Source: Terriglobales bacterium (lineage in GTDB: Bacteria > Acidobacteriota > Terriglobia > Terriglobales > Acidobacteriaceae). Taken from it: a stretch of 64,000 nucleotides of DNA. The DNA is taken from assembly GCA_035561515.1 (NCBI GenBank), contig DATMXP010000007.1:396947-460946 (forward strand). The letters are read 5' to 3'. Below the pieces are notes generated by a model that was given only the letters and a program-made list of their open reading frames with translations, was not told where the DNA came from and ran no database searches. Of this stretch, positions 1 through 8,663 are shown piece by piece. Both the position numbers and the translations under genes were made by a program. The stretch's first letter is position 1; the number at the start of each line of letters is the position of its first letter.

Positions 1-289
1 TGAAGATCAGGTACACCATGCGAAAGTCGCTGATGAACGACCACCACGGATGGCCGAACGTTGCGGGTCTGTTTCCTTCAACGACAAAGTGTCCGAACCA
101 CGCGAAGCCGTAACCGATCACCGGCCACAGTAGCGCGTACCAGGGATGGCCGCTTGCGAACGCCCACACCGCCACCGCGAGCCCTAATAAAGTCCCGCAG
201 CAGTGCAGGGTGCGATTTCCCGGGTGGCTGTGCGCGCGCAGGTAAAAGGCGAAGAAGTCGTCGTAGTCGCGGAATTCAGTCTTGCTCAT
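1..289 (-). CDS. DUF962 / Mpo1-like membrane protein (3' truncated by window edge)
   Basis: The reading frame starts with ATG at 289 and runs off the left end, giving 96 codons. It begins MSKTEFRDYDDFFAFYLRAH and contains HPGNRTLHCCGT near residue 22 and FVVEGNRPATFGHPWWSFI near residue 69. These two His/Asn/Arg-rich motifs flanking hydrophobic helices are typical of the DUF962 (yeast Mpo1-like) family; Mpo1 is an iron-dependent dioxygenase acting on 2-hydroxy fatty acids. A membrane location is likely from the hydrophobic stretch around residues 33-65. The frame overlaps no better candidate. The bacterial function is inferred only by family, and the C-terminal half is not visible. Confidence 0.75.
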   Translation of the reverse strand, partial: MSKTEFRDYDDFFAFYLRAHSHPGNRTLHCCGTLLGLAVAVWAFASGHPWYALLWPVIGYGFAWFGHFVVEGNRPATFGHPWWSFISDFRMVYLIF

Positions 290-395
290 ATGCCCCACGT
301 TGACGATTACTCTGCGCCGAATCGACCGTTTTGGCAAGTGATGGCAAATGAAAAGGCCGGAACCGAAGTCCCGGCCTTGGCTGCACAAGGAAGTC

Positions 396-1265
396 TTACT
401 TCTTGTAATAAGCTCTCCAAACGCCAACGCCTACCGTGCCGAGTCCGAGCAACCCAAGCAGGGGCAGTTCAGATCCGGTCTGCGGAAGTGCGCCGCTCTC
501 GGAAGAGTTGGAACCTGCGCTCTGGTCAGCCGCGGTTCCGGAGGCGTTCGGGTCGGTTGCGTTCGAACGCGGAGTCGTGTCGGTCGAGGTCGAGCCAGCC
601 GTACCGGTCTGGTTCATGTCCGTCGAAGTGCTGCCGGCGGTGCCGGTCGTGTCGGTAGCGGACGTACCGCTGCCTACCGAGCCTGCCGCTGCGCCGCTCT
701 GATTCGTGGTCGATCCAGCGGTGCTGCCGGTCTGATCATTGGTCGTCGCCGCACCAGTGGTGCCGCCCGTGGTGGTACCCGCTGCTGCGCCGCTCTGAGT
801 GCTGGTGGTACCTACGCCAGTCGTATCTGTCTGGCTGCTGACGCCAGGAGAAGTCGTGGTGCCCGTTCCTGCCGCATCATTGGTGGTAGAAGTTGCGGAG
901 CCTGAAGTCGTTCCAGTGGTACCGATAGTTGCGCCAGTCGTATTGGCCGTTCCTGACTGATCCGTGGTGGACGGAGTTGTTGCCGCCGCGCCGGACTGAT
1001 CCGTGGTGGACGTTGCGCTTCCGGTGCCAGTCTGGTCCATCGTGCCCGTGGAAGTCGTGCCCGTGGTGGTGCTGGTAGTACCGGTCTGATCCGTGGCCGT
1101 TCCGGTCGTGCTGGTCGAAGTACCCGGTGTGGTTGTAGCCGGCTGGCTTTGTGTCATCGAGGGATCGCTCGTCGTGCCTGTTGTCGACCCAGTGGTGCCT
1201 GTAGTTTGGGCGGATGCTACTCCAAGGCAGAGCAGCAACGCCGCCGTCATCCCCAGTGCTTTCAT
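396..1265 (-). CDS. Secreted Thr/Gly/Ser-rich low-complexity protein with C-terminal LPQTG-type sorting-like tail
   Basis: 289 aa. The start ATG at 1265 has a strong upstream ribosome site (GGGAGGAACAC). Residues 1-19 form a signal peptide (MKALGMTAALLLCLGVASAQ). Residues about 20-255 are low-complexity, built from degenerate repeats such as TTDQSGAA and TAGSTSTD. The C-terminus carries ALPQTGSELPLLGLLGL, a hydrophobic helix and a basic end (RAYYKK), the tripartite layout of an LPxTG cell-wall sorting signal. A repetitive extracellular or envelope stalk is inferred. The gene stands alone, facing away from the hydrogenase operon. No sortase is visible in the window, so how or whether it is anchored is unknown. 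The repeats could expand or contract. Confidence 0.8.
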   Translation of the reverse strand: MKALGMTAALLLCLGVASAQTTGTTGSTTGTTSDPSMTQSQPATTTPGTSTSTTGTATDQTGTTSTTTGTTSTGTMDQTGTGSATSTTDQSGAAATTPSTTDQSGTANTTGATIGTTGTTSGSATSTTNDAAGTGTTTSPGVSSQTDTTGVGTTSTQSGAAAGTTTGGTTGAATTNDQTGSTAGSTTNQSGAAAGSVGSGTSATDTTGTAGSTSTDMNQTGTAGSTSTDTTPRSNATDPNASGTAADQSAGSNSSESGALPQTGSELPLLGLLGLGTVGVGVWRAYYKK

Positions 1266-1584
1266 GCTGTGTTCCTCCCGCTAGACTGCTGCGCAGTCTT
1301 GAGTTCATCTCGAAATTCACGAAGTGGCGTCTGCAATGGGATGGGGTCGAACCCCATGAAGTTGTCAAGTATTCGAGAGTTGCTCACTTTAGCGTTAAGC
1401 CGCTCTGGCCAGAATTGGTGATCCGGGTCTCTGGGGTGGCACGAAACGTAACATCACTTCTCGCCGCAACTCACGACGAAGCGTGACCAGCAACACGACA
1501 TTCAGGGCCCCCCGCATTGCACACTGTACGTGGCGCTTTTCGTCTTGTGGAGGACAACAGGCGCACACACTTTGTGGAGGACGA
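1266..1584. other. Intergenic region between the surface-protein gene and hoxE
   Basis: About 320 bp separating divergent genes. The sequence TTGTGGAGGAC occurs twice, at 1545-1555 and 1572-1582; the second copy supplies the hoxE ribosome site (GGAGG, 5 nt before ATG 1585). A short palindrome TCTGGCCAGA lies near 1405. No convincing sigma-70 or sigma-54 promoter was found by eye, although the hydrogenase promoter must be here. Confidence 0.5.
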
Positions 1585-2091
1585 ATGCAGCTGAAACCTG
1601 GTGCAGTCCCGCCACCCAATGAGGACAAACGTTGGCGCATCGTGGAAGGAACAATGCGCCGTCACGGCCACCAATCCCACGCACTCATAGAAGTTCTACA
1701 TACAGTTCAGGAATGTTTTGGGTATCTCGACGACGTTGCCCTGCGGTGGGTCGCACGAAACCTGCGACTTCCCTACAGCAAGGTGTATGGCGTCGCGACC
1801 TTCTATCACTTTTTTACCCTGAAGCCACAAGGCAAACACACGTGCGTCGTGTGTACCGGCACGGCCTGCTACATCAAGGGTTCTACAGCACTCATAAACG
1901 CCGTTACCGCAAAAGCGAAAATCACACCCGGAGAAACTTCGGATAACAAGCAGGTCTCGCTGCTGACGGCGCGCTGCGTAGGCTCGTGCGGCTTGGCGCC
2001 AGCCGTTGTGTTTGACGGCGAGGTCGCGGGCAAAGTCACACCCGAACAGATTTCCAAGCGGGTAGAAGGGTGGATGCGAAATGACGCTTGA
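1585..2091 (+). CDS. hoxE: NAD-linked [NiFe] hydrogenase diaphorase subunit HoxE
   Basis: 168 aa, NuoE-like [2Fe-2S] subunit of the cytoplasmic NAD-linked hydrogenase. The thioredoxin-like ferredoxin cysteines are visible as CTGTACYIKGS (about residues 91-101) and ARCVGSCGLAPAVVFDG (about 130-146). The N-terminal helical part with LIEVLHTVQECFGYL is typical of NuoE/HoxE. The frame stays open about 100 bases upstream, but ATG 1585 is chosen because it follows a GGAGG and starts just before the conserved region. It overlaps hoxF by 11 bp, so translation is probably coupled. HoxE with HoxF and HoxU passes electrons between the hydrogenase dimer and NAD(H). Confidence 0.93.
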   Translation: MQLKPGAVPPPNEDKRWRIVEGTMRRHGHQSHALIEVLHTVQECFGYLDDVALRWVARNLRLPYSKVYGVATFYHFFTLKPQGKHTCVVCTGTACYIKGSTALINAVTAKAKITPGETSDNKQVSLLTARCVGSCGLAPAVVFDGEVAGKVTPEQISKRVEGWMRNDA

Positions 2092-3781
2092 TGAACTTCG
2101 CGAACTGGCCGAGACGGAGCGCGAGAAGCAGACGCAGGTGAAACACGAAATTCATGTGTGCACTGCAGCGGCGTGTCTCTCTCAACGAAGCGATCAGGTG
2201 AAAGCTTCGCTCGAAGCCGAGATCAAGGCCCACGGCAAGGAAGATTGCTGCAAGGTGAAGGGTGTCGGCTGTATGGGCCTATGCGCCGCCGGCCCGCTGG
2301 TTTCGGACGAGTCCAACGGACGGCTATACCAGAACGTTCGCCCGGCGGATGAGAACACCGATACGAAGGAGATCGTTGCTTCTCTGGAGAGCGAACCCGT
2401 CGAGAGGCTGTCGCTCTCGCCTGAGCTTCCCTTCTTCAAAGAGCAGAAGAAGATCGTTCTCGAAAACTCCGGCAAGATCGATCCCGAAAGAATTGAAGAC
2501 TACATCTGCGCTGGCGGCTACGAAGCCCTGCTTACCGCGTTGACAGAGATGCGGCCTCTGGAAGTGATTGAGCAGATCACCAAGAGCGGACTTCGCGGTC
2601 GAGGTGGAGCTGGATACCCGACAGGGTTGAAATGGTCGACGGTTGCGAAGGCGTCTCCGCATAACGGAGCGAAGTACGTCATCTGCAACGGGGACGAAGG
2701 CGATCCCGGGGCCTTCATGGACCGTAGCGTTCTCGAGAGCGACCCGCAACGGGTGCTCGAGGGCATGGCCATCGCTGCATACGCCGTAGGAGCGAATCGT
2801 GGATTCATTTACGTTCGCGCCGAATATCCGTTGGCGATCAAGCGGCTGAAGATCGCCATCAAGCAGGCAGAAACGATGGGGCTGCTCGGCGCCAACATAG
2901 CCGATACAACCTTCAGTTTCAAGATCGAGCTTCGTCTCGGAGCAGGAGCATTCGTCTGCGGCGAAGAGACCGCGCTGATTGCATCGGTCGAAGGCAAGCG
3001 TGGAAATCCTCGTCCCCGGCCGCCTTATCCGGCACAGGAAGGCCTGTGGAATGCTCCCACGCTCATCAACAACGTGGAGACATTCGCCAACGTTGCGCCC
3101 ATCATCCGCAACGGAGGCGCGTGGTACGCCGCCATCGGCACCGAAAAGAGCAAAGGCACAAAGGTCTTCGCTCTTGCGGGACGAGTCGCCAATACCGGCT
3201 TGATTGAGATTCCCATGGGCATGCCGCTTCGGCATGTGATTTATCAACTCGGCGGAGGCATTCCGGATAACCGCAGATTCAAAGCGGCGCAAACTGGAGG
3301 CCCCTCGGGGGGCTGTATCCCCGAAGAGTATCTCGATATGCCGGTCGACTACGAGTCACTCGCCAGCGTGGGGTCCATCATGGGATCGGGAGGACTGATC
3401 GTCATGGACGAGACCTCCTGCATGCCCGATGTAGCGAAGTACTTCATGGACTTCTGCTGCACCGAGTCTTGCGGCAAATGTATTCCGTGTCGTGTGGGCA
3501 CGGTCCACATGCATAACCTGCTGAGTCGGATTACGGCAGGAGAGGCGACACCGGAAGATCTCGCTCTGCTGGAACGGCTCTGCGATGTGGTGCGTAACAC
3601 CTCGCTGTGCGGACTCGGCCAAAGCGCGCCGAACCCGGTTGCCACCACCCTCAAATACTTCCGGAAGGAATACATAGACCATATACACCACAAGCGATGT
3701 ACCGCAGGCGTCTGCGAAGGACTGGCACGCCCGGGCAAAGACGATAAGCCCAAAGGCAAACCGGCGGAGGTGACCGCATGA
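2081..3781 (+). CDS. hoxF: NAD-linked [NiFe] hydrogenase diaphorase subunit HoxF
   Basis: 566 aa, the NADH- and FMN-binding diaphorase subunit. Residues 1-110 are a NuoE-type [2Fe-2S] domain ([13 protein letters not shown], then [17 protein letters not shown]). The remainder is the NuoF-like 51-kDa module: [16 protein letters not shown] and [13 protein letters not shown] form the FMN/NADH site, [16 protein letters not shown] follows, and the C-terminal [4Fe-4S] ligands are [15 protein letters not shown] with a later TSLCGLG. This fusion of NuoE-like and NuoF-like modules is characteristic of HoxF and NAD-reducing hydrogenases. Start ATG 2081 lies within the end of hoxE; the stop overlaps hoxU by ATGA. 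Length fits the family. The reaction is H2 + NAD+ to NADH + H+, catalysed by the whole complex. Confidence 0.95.
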   Translation: MTLDELRELAETEREKQTQVKHEIHVCTAAACLSQRSDQVKASLEAEIKAHGKEDCCKVKGVGCMGLCAAGPLVSDESNGRLYQNVRPADENTDTKEIVASLESEPVERLSLSPELPFFKEQKKIVLENSGKIDPERIEDYICAGGYEALLTALTEMRPLEVIEQITKSGLRGRGGAGYPTGLKWSTVAKASPHNGAKYVICNGDEGDPGAFMDRSVLESDPQRVLEGMAIAAYAVGANRGFIYVRAEYPLAIKRLKIAIKQAETMGLLGANIADTTFSFKIELRLGAGAFVCGEETALIASVEGKRGNPRPRPPYPAQEGLWNAPTLINNVETFANVAPIIRNGGAWYAAIGTEKSKGTKVFALAGRVANTGLIEIPMGMPLRHVIYQLGGGIPDNRRFKAAQTGGPSGGCIPEEYLDMPVDYESLASVGSIMGSGGLIVMDETSCMPDVAKYFMDFCCTESCGKCIPCRVGTVHMHNLLSRITAGEATPEDLALLERLCDVVRNTSLCGLGQSAPNPVATTLKYFRKEYIDHIHHKRCTAGVCEGLARPGKDDKPKGKPAEVTA

Positions 3782-4500
3782 AGCCCAACACCGCCCAGAT
3801 CACCACACTCAAGATTGACGGGCACGATTGCGGCGCGCGCTCCGACGAAACCATCCTCGATGTCGCGCAGGAGAACAACATTTTCATCCCGACGCTCTGC
3901 CACATTGACGGACTCCAGGACATCGGAGCGTGCCGTCTCTGCCTGGTCGAGATCAAGGGCAGCAACAAGTTGCTTCCGGCTTGCGTCACCCGTGTGCAGG
4001 AAGGCATGGAGGTGACCACCAACTCCCCGCGCCTCCAGCACTATCGCAAGGCAATTCTGGAAATGCTTTTCTCTGAGCGAAATCACATCTGCTCGGTATG
4101 TGTGTCGAACGGCCACTGCGAACTGCAATGGCTGGCCGAACAGCTTGGACTCACTCACATCTCGGTTCCCTACCTGCACCCGAAGCTGGAAGTGGATGCC
4201 TCCAACCGTCGCTTCGTAGCCGACCACAATCGCTGCATTCTCTGCACTCGCTGTGTTCGCGTCTGCGACGAAATTGAAGGAGCGCATACCTGGGATCTGT
4301 ACGGACGCGGCGTTGACACCCGGGTTGTCAGCGACCTGAAACAGCCTTGGGGCGAATCGGAAAGCTGCACTGGTTGCGGCAAATGCGTACACGTGTGTCC
4401 CACCGGGGCACTTGTCGAGAAAGGCAGATCGGCCGGAGAAATGACCAAGCGAGGACAATTCCTTCCCTATCTCACTCTCATGCGGGAGGAACGCCAATGA
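3778..4500 (+). CDS. hoxU: NAD-linked [NiFe] hydrogenase diaphorase subunit HoxU
   Basis: 240 aa, homologous to the N-terminal part of NuoG. It carries a plant-type [2Fe-2S] site ([17 protein letters not shown] plus LPACVT), the His/Cys [4Fe-4S] motif [15 protein letters not shown], and two further four-cysteine clusters, [15 protein letters not shown] and [15 protein letters not shown]. These clusters relay electrons between HoxYH and HoxF. Both ends use ATGA overlaps (with hoxF at 3778-3781 and hoxY at 4497-4500), so the operon is very tightly packed. No cluster ligand looks missing. Complex I NuoG is excluded by length, because the molybdopterin-like domain is absent, and by the neighbouring hydrogenase subunits. 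Confidence 0.95.
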   Translation: MKPNTAQITTLKIDGHDCGARSDETILDVAQENNIFIPTLCHIDGLQDIGACRLCLVEIKGSNKLLPACVTRVQEGMEVTTNSPRLQHYRKAILEMLFSERNHICSVCVSNGHCELQWLAEQLGLTHISVPYLHPKLEVDASNRRFVADHNRCILCTRCVRVCDEIEGAHTWDLYGRGVDTRVVSDLKQPWGESESCTGCGKCVHVCPTGALVEKGRSAGEMTKRGQFLPYLTLMREERQ

Positions 4501-5030
4501 CCAAGGCCCGTGTCGCCACCGTGTGGATGGACGGCTGCTCCGGCTGTCACATGTCGTTCCTCGATATGGACGAACGCCTGCTCGATCTCGCCGATCGGAT
4601 GGACCTCGTTTATTCACCTCTTGTTGATCTAAAGGAATTTCCGCTGGAAGTAGATGTCGCCATCATTGAAGGCTCCGTCTCCAGCGAAGAGGACCTTGAG
4701 AAGCTGTATCACGTCCGATCCAGGACAAAAGTGCTCGTCTCCCTCGGGGACTGCGCTGTCACCGCCAACGTTCCCTCCATGCGCAATCCGTTCGACCTGG
4801 ATTGCGTACTGCGCCGAGGCTACGAAGAGAATGCCGACGTCAATCGACAGGTGCCAGTGGAGAACGTGCCGCGGCTCCTGCCGCGTGCTCGCCCGCTACA
4901 CGAGTTCGTGAAAGTTGACGTATTCGTTCCCGGATGTCCACCCAGTGCCGACCTGATTCACTTTGTCGTCTCAGAGCTGCTGGAAGGACGTACACCCGAA
5001 CTCGCCGGCCAATGCCGGTTTGGCGCATAG
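4497..5030 (+). CDS. hoxY: NAD-linked [NiFe] hydrogenase small subunit HoxY
   Basis: 177 aa, small subunit holding the proximal iron-sulfur cluster that receives electrons from the NiFe site of HoxH. Motifs are [17 protein letters not shown] near the N-terminus (C14 and C17), SLGDCAV in the middle and [10 protein letters not shown] near the C-terminus, giving the expected four cysteines. The frame continues upstream, but ATG 4497 overlaps the hoxU stop and gives the usual N-terminus [14 protein letters not shown]. The short length without a twin-arginine signal indicates the soluble cytoplasmic class (group 3). It is followed by hoxH after 11 bp. Confidence 0.94.
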   Translation: MTKARVATVWMDGCSGCHMSFLDMDERLLDLADRMDLVYSPLVDLKEFPLEVDVAIIEGSVSSEEDLEKLYHVRSRTKVLVSLGDCAVTANVPSMRNPFDLDCVLRRGYEENADVNRQVPVENVPRLLPRARPLHEFVKVDVFVPGCPPSADLIHFVVSELLEGRTPELAGQCRFGA

Positions 5031-5041
5031 CGGAGGAGCCG

Positions 5042-6457
5042 ATGCCAACCATCACCATTGACCCGATCACCCGAATCGAAGGGCACTCACGCGTCAGCAT
5101 CCATCTCGACAAGAGCGGCATGGTGCAGGACGCCCAACTTCACGTCACCCAGTTCCGCGGATTCGAAAAGCTGTGCCAGGGCCGCCCGTTCTACGAAATG
5201 CCAGCCCTCATGGCCCGCATCTGCGGCATTTGTCCCGTGTCGCATCTCATCGCTTCGGCCAAAGCCTGCGACGCTCTGCTTGCGGTCCGCATCCCTGAAA
5301 CCGCTGAACGCCTGCGCCGCATCATGCATCTGGCGCAGATCATCCAGTCGCACGCGCTGAGTTTCTTCTATCTCTGCTCGCCCGACTTCCTGCTCGGCAT
5401 GGACTCCGATCCAGCGCACCGGAACCTCTTCGGCGTCGCTGCGCACTCGCCGCAACTCGCGCGCGACGGCGTCCAGTTGCGCAAGTTCGGACAGGAGATC
5501 ATCCGTATTCTCGGCGGGAAGCGTATCCACCCCGCGTGGATCGTCCCCGGCGGCGTCAGCAATCCGCTGAAGGCCGAAGACCGCGACGCCATCCTAAAGA
5601 TGGTTCCAGAAGCTCTGGAGATCGCGCAACGAACCCTCACCTGGTTTAAGCGGCAGCTCGAGAACTTCCGGGAGGAGATCCGCGTCTTCGCCAACTTCCC
5701 TTCACACTTTCTTGCTCTCGCAAAAGACGACGGCGGTCTTGCCTTCTACAAAGGCTGGATCCGCATCGTCGATGCCGACGGCGAGATCGTGAACAACTTC
5801 GAGGCTCGCGACTACCAGGAGTACATCGGCGAGGCCGTCGAGCCGAACTCATACCTGAAGTCTCCGTTTTACAAGCCGCTCGGATATCCACAAGGCATGT
5901 ATCGGGTTGGACCGCTGGCCCGCCTGAACATGGCGCGCCATTGCGGCACGCCGCTCGCCGACCAGGAACTCGCCGAATTCCGCGAACTCGAGCGCCGATT
6001 CGTGCTCTCGTCGTTCTATTACCACTACGCGCGTCTCATCGAAATCCTGTTCTCGATTGAGCGTATCGAGTGGCTGTTGAACTCCGAAGGCATTCTCTCC
6101 GATCACGTTCGCGCCTACGCCGGCCCCAACGAATACGAAGGTGTTGGTGTCGCCGAAGCGCCCCGTGGCACGTTGATCCATCACTACAAGATCAACCCGA
6201 ATGGCCTTATCCAGACCGCGAACCTCATCATCGCCACATCACACAACAATCTGGCCATGAATCGCGGCCTCACGCAGGTTGCCAAGCACTTCATCAAAGG
6301 GCGTGTTGTCCCCGAAGGAGCGCTCAACCGCGTGGAAGCTGTGATTCGTGCTTTCGATCCATGTTTAAGTTGCTCTACGCATGCCGATGGGCGCATGATG
6401 CTTAATGTTCAGGTATTCAGCTCCGACGGCGAACTAATCAACGAGGTCAACAGGTAA
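5042..6457 (+). CDS. hoxH: NAD-linked [NiFe] hydrogenase large subunit HoxH
   Basis: 471 aa catalytic large subunit. Both NiFe-binding CxxC motifs are present: RICGICPVSH (L1, about residue 61) and DPCLSCSTH (L2, about residue 442). The sequence continues about 25 residues after L2, consistent with a C-terminal extension removed by a maturation protease, which is encoded directly downstream. Start ATG 5042 follows GGAGGAG and gives MPTITIDPITRIEGHSRVS, the conserved N-terminus; an upstream extension of the frame is rejected. With HoxEFUY this defines a group 3d, bidirectional-type hydrogenase by family knowledge. Physiological direction cannot be read from sequence. Confidence 0.95.
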   Translation: MPTITIDPITRIEGHSRVSIHLDKSGMVQDAQLHVTQFRGFEKLCQGRPFYEMPALMARICGICPVSHLIASAKACDALLAVRIPETAERLRRIMHLAQIIQSHALSFFYLCSPDFLLGMDSDPAHRNLFGVAAHSPQLARDGVQLRKFGQEIIRILGGKRIHPAWIVPGGVSNPLKAEDRDAILKMVPEALEIAQRTLTWFKRQLENFREEIRVFANFPSHFLALAKDDGGLAFYKGWIRIVDADGEIVNNFEARDYQEYIGEAVEPNSYLKSPFYKPLGYPQGMYRVGPLARLNMARHCGTPLADQELAEFRELERRFVLSSFYYHYARLIEILFSIERIEWLLNSEGILSDHVRAYAGPNEYEGVGVAEAPRGTLIHHYKINPNGLIQTANLIIATSHNNLAMNRGLTQVAKHFIKGRVVPEGALNRVEAVIRAFDPCLSCSTHADGRMMLNVQVFSSDGELINEVNR

Positions 6458-6460
6458 TCC

Positions 6461-6928
6461 ATGGCAGACGTGCTCGTAATCGGTTACGGCAATCCGCTCC
6501 GCGGCGATGATGGCGTTGGTCCGGTCATCGCCGAAGAGATCGCGAAGAAGATATGCGATCCACAGTCGAAGGTGCAGGTGGTCGCGTGCCACCAGCTCAA
6601 TCCGGAACTGGCAGAAGCCGTAGCCGATACGCGCGAAGTCATCTTTGTGGACGCCTCCGTGGAACTCAAACCCGGGGACGTCCGCATTAGCTCCGTCAAG
6701 CCGGACCAGTTCTCGCCGGCCGGATTCACCCACAGCATGAAGCCCTCTGCCCTGCTTGCTACCGCGTCCGAACTCTTCGGACAGGCTCCACCGGCAAAGG
6801 CCGTGGCGATCGGAGCAGCTTCCTTCGATATCGGCATGACGTTGACGCCAGAAGTGCGCGCAGCCGTGCGACTTGCTACAGAAGTCATCGAGAAAGAAAT
6901 CGCGCGTTGCCTGAGAAGCAACGCCTGA
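6461..6928 (+). CDS. hoxW: Hydrogenase maturation protease (HoxW/HycI type)
   Basis: 155 aa. The N-terminus VLVIGYGNPLRGDDGVG is the signature of the [NiFe]-hydrogenase C-terminal endopeptidase family, with a nickel-contacting acidic residue expected in GDD and the next ones in VDASVE (about residue 65) and the His of FTHSMKPSALL (about residue 90). It would clip the C-terminal tail of HoxH after nickel insertion. It starts 3 bp after hoxH and is the last obvious gene of the hox operon. The symbol is assigned by context; hyp genes for cofactor assembly are not in this window. Confidence 0.88.
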   Translation: MADVLVIGYGNPLRGDDGVGPVIAEEIAKKICDPQSKVQVVACHQLNPELAEAVADTREVIFVDASVELKPGDVRISSVKPDQFSPAGFTHSMKPSALLATASELFGQAPPAKAVAIGAASFDIGMTLTPEVRAAVRLATEVIEKEIARCLRSNA

Positions 6929-6948
6929 TACCTCCTCGAACCGGATCT

Positions 6949-6978
6949 CGGAGTTCCCTCAGGTGACGTGCAACTCCG
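6949..6978 (+). other. Imperfect hairpin after hoxW
   Basis: CGGAGTT (6949-6955) pairs with AACTCCG (6972-6978), a 7-bp stem with a 16-nt loop and no following T-run. It may mark the end of the hox operon or a processing point before the next gene. Weak evidence. Confidence 0.3.
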
Positions 6979-7005
6979 GCAGCACACTTTTGAATCCATC
7001 CGTGG

Positions 7006-7836
7006 GTGCCGGTAAACCAGCTCGAAACTGAAACCAGCCTTGCCCCGCCCTCGTCCTCCAGCAAGGACAAGCGCCAGCTTTTGCGCGTGCTTCGCAATTA
7101 CGTCCAACGTGCGGGGATCCAGCGTTCCGATTCGATCCTGGTCGTGGGCGGTGGTGAGGACGATATCCAGATGCTCACCGCTCTCGGGCTGACCAACTTC
7201 GTGATTTCGAACCTGGCCGAATCGGGCGCCGATCTCGACGCCGAAAACATCGCTCTTCCCGACAACTCCTACGACGTAGTTTTCGCGCACGCCGTTCTCC
7301 ATCACTGCCGGTCACCGCACAAGGCGGTGGGCGAAATGTTGCGTGTCGCTCGCAAAAACGTCATGTTCGTCGAACCGAATGATTCCCTCTTTATGCGCAC
7401 GCTGGTCCGGTCAGGTTTCAGTTTTCCTTATGAAGTCGCAGCCGTGATGGCGAACGAGTATATCCGCGGCGGCGTGCGAGACACCTGCATCCCGAATTAC
7501 CTCTACCGATGGAATCTTCCGGAACTGCAAAAGACTGCGGCATCCGCCATGCCGGAACACAGGCTCTTCTGCTACGGCTCGGGATATTGGGACTTCTACG
7601 TGAATGAGCGCGAACTGGGCTATCGCAAAGGGACTCGCATCGGGAAGATCACCAACCTCATCGGCGCACGAAACTTCATCCGGTTACTCCACTTCAGCCA
7701 GCGAATGCTGAACGTTTTCCCGCCAATCCGCCACCAGGGAAACAAGTTCTTCGGCGGAATCCAGAAGTCACCGGACCTTCAGCCATGGCTCGTACGTGAA
7801 GAGGACAGGGTCAGGTTCAATAGAAACTGGAGTTAA
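7006..7836 (+). CDS. Class I SAM-dependent methyltransferase-like protein
   Basis: 276 aa if translation begins at GTG 7006; the start is uncertain because there is no clear ribosome site and no nearby upstream ATG. Residues about 40-125 resemble the SAM-binding Rossmann core: SILVVGGGEDDIQML stands in for motif I, followed by ALPDNSYDVVFAHAVLHHC and the MLRVARKNVMFVEPND strand-helix typical of Methyltransf_11. The C-terminal half (WNLPELQKTAAS, YGSGYWDFYV) is not recognised. Substrate unknown. It lies 77 bp after hoxW on the same strand, but nothing ties it to hydrogenase maturation; glycan or lipid methylation is equally possible. Confidence 0.7.
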   Translation: MPVNQLETETSLAPPSSSSKDKRQLLRVLRNYVQRAGIQRSDSILVVGGGEDDIQMLTALGLTNFVISNLAESGADLDAENIALPDNSYDVVFAHAVLHHCRSPHKAVGEMLRVARKNVMFVEPNDSLFMRTLVRSGFSFPYEVAAVMANEYIRGGVRDTCIPNYLYRWNLPELQKTAASAMPEHRLFCYGSGYWDFYVNERELGYRKGTRIGKITNLIGARNFIRLLHFSQRMLNVFPPIRHQGNKFFGGIQKSPDLQPWLVREEDRVRFNRNWS

Positions 7837-7905
7837 CGCCCTACTTGCGATTTCGGAAAACCTGACGCGCCTGATTTATACTTCTTCCGTTTCACAGGAG
7901 CACAC

Positions 7906-8574
7906 ATGCGTAAACTCTTTGTTCTTGCCTGCATCTTCGCCTTGAGCCTTGGTGCGTTTGCTCAGGCAGCACCCGCAAAAGCTGCACCCCAAACGCTTCG
8001 CGCAATCATAGACACTACTTCCGGCAAAATTACCTGCGAACTGTTCCCCGACAAGGCTCCCATGACCGTGGAGAACTTCGTCGGCCTGGCCACGGGCACG
8101 AAAGAATGGATCAATCCGGCGTCGAAGGCCAAGAAGAAAAACACGCCTCTTTATGACGGCACTATCTTCCACCGTGTGATCCCCGGCTTCATGATCCAGG
8201 CCGGCGACCCGCTAGGTAATGGCGCAGGAGATCCCGGTTACAGCTTCAAAGACGAGTTCAGCGACCTCCGTTTCGATCGTCCCGGCCGCCTGGCGATGGC
8301 GAACTCCGGCCCAAATACGAACGGGTCACAGTTCTTCATCACCGAAGTGGCGACGCCTCACCTGAATCGCCGACACACGATCTTCGGCCAGTGCGGACCT
8401 ATGTCGGTGATTTCGGCCATCGCCCGTACGCCTCGCGACCCGAACGACAAGCCGTTCCGGAACATCAAGATCAATCACATCACTATCCTGAAACCCGGCG
8501 AGACGGAAGCGTCGGCGAAGGCCGCACAAAAGCCGGCCACGCCCGCAAAGCCTGCGACGCCGGCCAAGAAATAA
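7906..8574 (+). CDS. Exported cyclophilin-type peptidyl-prolyl isomerase
   Basis: 222 aa. Residues 1-19 are a signal peptide ([19 protein letters not shown]), so the enzyme is probably periplasmic. The cyclophilin core spans about residues 30-195, with [15 protein letters not shown], the active-site Arg in [16 protein letters not shown] and HTIFGQ. The C-terminal tail is low-complexity ([14 protein letters not shown]). ATG 7906 follows CAGGAG. It catalyses cis/trans isomerisation of X-Pro bonds, helping protein folding. A second cyclophilin without signal peptide lies 89 bp downstream, so the pair supplies one enzyme to each compartment. Confidence 0.92.
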   Translation: MRKLFVLACIFALSLGAFAQAAPAKAAPQTLRAIIDTTSGKITCELFPDKAPMTVENFVGLATGTKEWINPASKAKKKNTPLYDGTIFHRVIPGFMIQAGDPLGNGAGDPGYSFKDEFSDLRFDRPGRLAMANSGPNTNGSQFFITEVATPHLNRRHTIFGQCGPMSVISAIARTPRDPNDKPFRNIKINHITILKPGETEASAKAAQKPATPAKPATPAKK

Positions 8575-8663
8575 CGTTCAGCTACACTTTAGATATCTCT
8601 CGTAAATAACTGCGGCCCAGCAACTTGGGCCGCGTATGCTTGACTCAACCTGAAAGGACACTT

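Noticed and set aside
203..905. Several overlapping plus-strand frames opposite the Thr/Gly-rich gene
   Set aside because: They arise from the repeats in the surface-protein gene and read as Arg/Ser/Val-rich low complexity.
396..1265. A CRISPR-like or tandem DNA repeat in the surface-protein gene
   Set aside because: Repeats are degenerate, codon-based and in frame; there are no equal spacers.
3349..4617. 422-codon minus-strand frame across hoxF and hoxU
   Set aside because: It runs antisense to tightly overlapping hydrogenase genes with full cofactor motifs.
7860..7905. Sigma-70 promoter before the first cyclophilin gene
   Set aside because: TATACT at about 7876 is a fair -10 box, but no -35 lies at 16-18 bp, so it was not annotated.
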